DNA of 16,471 nt. It comes from Pseudomonadota bacterium. GTDB lineage: Bacteria; Pseudomonadota; Alphaproteobacteria; Rhizobiales; Xanthobacteraceae. This document shows, piece by piece, positions 13,887-16,471 of the stretch. The notes under the pieces were generated by a model. That model ran no database searches. It saw only the letters and a list, made by a program, of their open reading frames with translations, and was not told the origin of the DNA. The translations under genes were made by a program, and so were the position numbers. The stretch is from NCBI GenBank assembly GCA_023386635.1, contig JAEWJH010000126.1:1-16471 (forward strand). Reading direction: 5' to 3'. How positions within the stretch are numbered: the stretch's first letter is position 1; the number at the start of each line of letters is the position of its first letter.

Positions 13887-14972
13887 ATGAAACTTCGCAA
13901 AATGAACCGCCGCAAATTCATGGCCGCCGCCGGCGCCGTTCCGGCCGTGATCGCCACGCCGGCGATCGCTCAGTCGCTGCCGGCGCTGAAATGGCGGCTG
14001 ACGTCGAGCTTCCCGAAAAGCCTCGACACCGTGTTCACGGCGGCGCCGACGATCGCCAGCAAGGTCGCGGAACTGACCGAGGGCCGTTTCCAGATTCAGG
14101 CGTTCGCGGCCGGTGAAATCGTGCCGGGTCTCGCCGTGCTGGAAAGCGTCGGCAAGGGCACGGTCGAACTCGGCCACTCTGCGGGCTTCTATTATCTCGG
14201 TCAGGATCCGTCGCTGATCTTCGATACCGGCGTGCCGTTCGGCATGACGCCGCGCCAGCACAATGCGTGGTACTATCAGGGCAACGGCCAGAAGCTGATG
14301 GGCGATCTCTATGCCCGCTTCGGCATCAAGGCGATCCCATGCGGCAACACCGGCGCGCAGATGGCCGGCTGGTTCCGCAAGGAGATCAAGACGCCGGACG
14401 ATTTCAAGGGCCTGAAGATGCGTGTCGCCGGATTCGGCGGCAAGGTCTTGGCCAAGCTCGGTGTGGTGCCGCAGCAGATCGCCGGCGGCGATGTCTATGC
14501 GTCGCTCGAGCGCGGCGCGATCGACGCGGTGGAATGGGTCGGGCCTTACGACGATCAGAAGTTCGGTTTGCAGAAGGTCGCGAAGTATTACTACGCGCCG
14601 GGCGTGATCGAGCTTGGTGCCTCGACCGCCCTCTATATCAATCTCAAGGCGTGGAATGAGCTGCCGGCGGTCTACAAGGCCGCGCTGCAGGCGGCGTGCC
14701 GTGAGGCCGAGATCGAGATGCTGGCGTCCTACGACGCCAAGAACGCCAAGGCGATCCGCGAACTGGTCGCCGGAGGCACCAAGCTCTCGTTCTACACGCC
14801 GCAGATCGTCGCCGCGCTGCGCAAGGCGACCGATGAGGCATTGGCCGAGGAGAGCGCCAAGAGCGCGGGCTTCAAGGCGATCTATGATGACTGGCGCGCG
14901 TTCCGCGACGAACAGCACCAGTGGTTCGCCGTCAACGACGCGCTGGCGGAACGGTTCGTCTACGCGAAGTAG
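13887..14972 (+). CDS. TRAP transporter substrate-binding protein (DctP/TakP-like), Tat-exported
   Basis: This 361-residue periplasmic binding protein belongs to the DctP family. It begins with a twin-arginine signal: NRRKF at 7-11, a hydrophobic stretch, and a likely cut after AIA (28) before QSLPALKW. The mature part has GRFQIQAFAAGEIVPGLAVLESV, GTVELGHSAGFYY, CGNTGAQMAGWF (152-163) and GLKMRVAG with Arg179, the position of the family's carboxylate-binding arginine. PQQIAGGDVYASLERGAIDAVEWVGPYDD resembles alpha-keto-acid binders such as TakP, so a 2-keto or related organic acid is the best guess. The start ATG 13887 has AGAGAG six bases upstream; ATG 13902 would also keep the RR motif. No DctQ/DctM membrane genes are in the window. 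A terminator follows. Confidence 0.92.
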   Translation: MKLRKMNRRKFMAAAGAVPAVIATPAIAQSLPALKWRLTSSFPKSLDTVFTAAPTIASKVAELTEGRFQIQAFAAGEIVPGLAVLESVGKGTVELGHSAGFYYLGQDPSLIFDTGVPFGMTPRQHNAWYYQGNGQKLMGDLYARFGIKAIPCGNTGAQMAGWFRKEIKTPDDFKGLKMRVAGFGGKVLAKLGVVPQQIAGGDVYASLERGAIDAVEWVGPYDDQKFGLQKVAKYYYAPGVIELGASTALYINLKAWNELPAVYKAALQAACREAEIEMLASYDAKNAKAIRELVAGGTKLSFYTPQIVAALRKATDEALAEESAKSAGFKAIYDDWRAFRDEQHQWFAVNDALAERFVYAK

Positions 14973-14999
14973 GGCATTTTGCTCCCCGACACTGCGAAA

Positions 15000-15029
15000 G
15001 GCTCGGGCGATTCGCACCGACCCTTTTTT
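15000..15029 (+). terminator. Rho-independent terminator after the TRAP binding-protein gene
   Basis: GGCTCGGGCG pairs with CGCACCGACC (one bulged A, one mismatch) around an ATT loop and is followed by TTTTTT at 15024-15029. It lies 28 bp after the stop codon and separates this unit from the tRNA gene. Confidence 0.65.
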
Positions 15030-15054
15030 GTTTTCGGATGATGACCGGGCGGTG

Positions 15055-15083
15055 TTGCACCCGCTCACATGCGTCCCTATAGT
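15055..15083 (+). promoter_or_regulatory. Sigma70-type promoter of the tRNA-Pro gene
   Basis: TTGCAC (15055-15060) and TATAGT (15078-15083) are separated by exactly 17 bp. The tRNA begins 14 bases after the -10 box. The near-consensus elements and spacing are what is expected of a strongly expressed stable-RNA gene. Confidence 0.78.
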
Positions 15084-15097
15084 CCGCGCGCTTCGGT

Positions 15098-15175
15098 CGG
15101 GGCGTGGCGCAGCCCGGTTAGCGCACCAGTCTGGGAGACTGGGGGTCGTGGGTTCAAATCCCGCCGCCCCGACCA
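15098..15175 (+). tRNA. tRNA-Pro (anticodon GGG)
   Basis: A complete cloverleaf can be drawn. The acceptor stem CGGGGCG (15098-15104) pairs with CGCCCCG (15165-15171), the discriminator is A (15172), and CCA is encoded at 15173-15175. The D-stem is GCGC (15107-15110) with GCGC (15121-15124). The anticodon stem is CCAGT/ACTGG around the loop CTGGGAG, with anticodon GGG at 15133-15135. The T-stem is GTGGG/CCCGC around TTCAAAT. The C1-G72 pair with A73 is the proline identity pattern in bacteria. It decodes CCC/CCU. Confidence 0.97.
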
Positions 15176-15201
15176 GCTAAACCTTTGTTTTCAAATATTT
15201 T

Positions 15202-16344
15202 TTATTTGCCGTCGAGCAGCGCCAGATAGCGCTGCGCCATGGCGTCGAACGAGAATTGCGGCGCGATTTCCGCAAACGCCGCGCCGGCCTGCGTGCGCCA
15301 CGCCGGATCGGTGAAGCAGAGCCGCAGCCGTTCCGACCACACGACCGGCCGTTCGATCGGCAGCAGCAGGTTTTGCGTTGCCCAGGGTGAAGCCGCGAAC
15401 ATTTCCCGGAACGAGGGAATGTCGGACGCCAGCATCGGCACGCCGGCATGGATGGCTTCGATCGCGGCGAGGCTCAGACCCTCGAACCGCGACGGGAACA
15501 CCACGGCATCGATCGCCGAATAGAAATGCCCGATGTGCTCATGATGCAGCGCGCGGAGATGCCGGACGCGGGCTTGCAGACCTTGCGCGGCGCTGCGCGC
15601 GGCGAGTGCCGCTTCGTCGGGGCCGCTGCCGATCAATAGCAACGTGACATCGGGGTTGGCGATCAGCAGATCGAGGGTGAAATCCTGGTTCTTCTGAAAA
15701 CTCAGCCGCCCGATCTGGCCGATCACGCGCGCATCCTCCGGCAGATCGAAGAACGCGCGCGCCTCGAGACGCGGAATCATCTGCGGTGCGCTTTGCCCAT
15801 TGGCGATCACCGATAGCCGTTTCGCGTAAGCCGCGCCGCCACGCCGATAGCTTGCGGCGACCTGTTCGGCGCAAGCGACGATGCGTGTATAGGCGCCGCT
15901 GCGTCCGGCGAAGCCATCAAGCCGCATCAGAACAGAATTGAGCCGGTCCGAGGGATTGTGGTGCGTGGCGATGCGGTGCGGAATGCGCAGCAGCGCGCCG
16001 CCGAAACCGGCCATCAGGTTCGACAGCGACTGCAGGCCGAATATCGCGTCAGGACTTTGAGCGCGTAGCTCGGTCAGCAGATGCAGGGTCAGCGCGATGA
16101 GCTTGGTGGGCGAGCGGGAGCGCGAGCCTTCGCACAGTACGCGCCGATGCGGCCCGATGCCGTGCGCCTGCGAGCCGAACAGATACCATTCCTGCGCGTC
16201 GTGACCGGCGTCGCGCATGCGCTGCGCCAGCGCGCCCGCGAGGATCGAGCTGCCGCCATTGTCATGGGCCGTGCCGAGGAAGACGATACGTCGGCGTGGC
16301 GTCGCTGCGGCGGAGCTTCGCGGCTCGAGCGCGATCGTGGTCAT
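15202..16344 (-). CDS. GT4-family glycosyltransferase
   Basis: The 380-residue protein has the GT-B two-domain form of the retaining GT4 glycosyltransferases, which move a sugar from a nucleotide donor, often in lipopolysaccharide or exopolysaccharide synthesis on the cytoplasmic side of the inner membrane. The N-terminal domain has a glycine-rich loop, HDNGGSS (27-33). The C-terminal donor-binding domain has VIGQIGRLSFQKNQD (207-221, with Arg213 and Lys218), LLLIGSGPDE, and SRFEGLSLAAIEAIHAGVP, containing the E-x7-E pair Glu288 and Glu296. ATG 16344 overlaps the stop of the upstream gene on the same strand (ATGA), so the two are coupled. Its 3' end is 26 bp from the convergent tRNA-Pro gene, with AT-rich sequence between. 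Donor and acceptor cannot be told from the sequence. Confidence 0.9.
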   Translation of the reverse strand: MTTIALEPRSSAAATPRRRIVFLGTAHDNGGSSILAGALAQRMRDAGHDAQEWYLFGSQAHGIGPHRRVLCEGSRSRSPTKLIALTLHLLTELRAQSPDAIFGLQSLSNLMAGFGGALLRIPHRIATHHNPSDRLNSVLMRLDGFAGRSGAYTRIVACAEQVAASYRRGGAAYAKRLSVIANGQSAPQMIPRLEARAFFDLPEDARVIGQIGRLSFQKNQDFTLDLLIANPDVTLLLIGSGPDEAALAARSAAQGLQARVRHLRALHHEHIGHFYSAIDAVVFPSRFEGLSLAAIEAIHAGVPMLASDIPSFREMFAASPWATQNLLLPIERPVVWSERLRLCFTDPAWRTQAGAAFAEIAPQFSFDAMAQRYLALLDGK

Positions 16345-16471
16345 CGCATGCCGGTTGCAGCGCGTAGCCGCGCCCGCCGTTCGTTCAGGCTGGCAATCGC
16401 GAGACCCCAGACCAGGCCGAGCGCGAGGAAATAATGCCGCCAGTGGTCGGAGTCGATGATGAAGCTTTCCG
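16341..16471 (-). CDS. O-antigen ligase-like protein, C-terminal fragment (5' end outside window)
   Basis: On the minus strand the frame ending at TGA 16343-16341 is open to the window edge and encodes 42 residues. They include FIIDSDHWRHYF, which closely matches the IDTDHWRH region I recall near the C-terminus of alphaproteobacterial O-antigen ligase/polymerase (Wzy/WaaL-type) proteins. A hydrophobic helix (LALGLVWGLAIA) and an arginine-rich cytoplasmic tail follow. Such proteins are polytopic inner-membrane enzymes that join or polymerise surface polysaccharide. The stop overlaps the glycosyltransferase start by four bases, which supports a real gene and a shared operon. Only the tail is visible, so the exact type cannot be decided. 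Confidence 0.72.
   Translation of the reverse strand, partial: ESFIIDSDHWRHYFLALGLVWGLAIASLNERRARLRAATGMR

Overview
The window looks like a chromosomal stretch from a GC-rich alphaproteobacterium of the order Hyphomicrobiales (Bradyrhizobium/Rhodopseudomonas/Afipia/Xanthobacteraceae-like). This is inferred from three things: the gene order hppA, bamE (opposite strand), cytochrome bc1 chaperone, DUF177, plsX, fabH, ihfA, merR; the protein sequences; and a palindromic intergenic repeat (CCTCATGG/TTCGAGACG/GCTCCTC type) that I associate with Bradyrhizobium-like genomes. Most of the window is core housekeeping sequence. I see no transposase, phage gene or CRISPR array.

Layout. 1-432: 3' end of thiL (thiamine-phosphate kinase). 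433-652: two copies of the palindromic repeat in opposite orientation. 653-1879: FMN-dependent 2-hydroxy-acid dehydrogenase. 2016-3236: MFS transporter, possibly its partner. 3418-5538: hppA, a K+-insensitive H+-pumping pyrophosphatase. It is followed by a 14-bp hairpin and a strong bidirectional terminator that separates it from the convergent bamE lipoprotein gene (minus strand, ending at 5659). A short divergent region carries a 22-bp dyad and three heptamers at 10-bp spacing. From 6259 rightward come the bc1 chaperone and DUF177 (ATGA overlap), then a 266-bp gap with a perfect-period 12-bp x5 tandem repeat. Next are plsX and fabH (ATGA overlap; phospholipid and fatty-acid initiation). ihfA follows with its own sigma70-like promoter, then a MerR-family regulator (GTGA overlap), then a secreted S8 (subtilisin-like) protease gene coupled by TGATG.

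12359-14972 is an accessory-looking catabolic module. A XRE-cupin regulator (minus strand) diverges from a class II aldolase/adducin-fold enzyme and a Tat-exported TRAP substrate-binding protein. The regulator and enzyme genes share an AT-rich promoter region with nested dyads. The enzyme appears to lack the canonical catalytic glutamate, and no TRAP membrane subunits are present here. A terminator, a tRNA-Pro(GGG) gene with a clear promoter, a GT4 glycosyltransferase (minus) and the 3' end of an O-antigen-ligase-like gene (minus) close the window. The right edge is therefore probably the start of a surface-polysaccharide locus.

I did not find a clearly new system. The observations most worth checking are the regulator/aldolase-fold/TRAP module, the 12-bp tandem repeat before plsX, the phased heptamers upstream of bamE, and the secreted protease encoded in the ihfA-merR operon.
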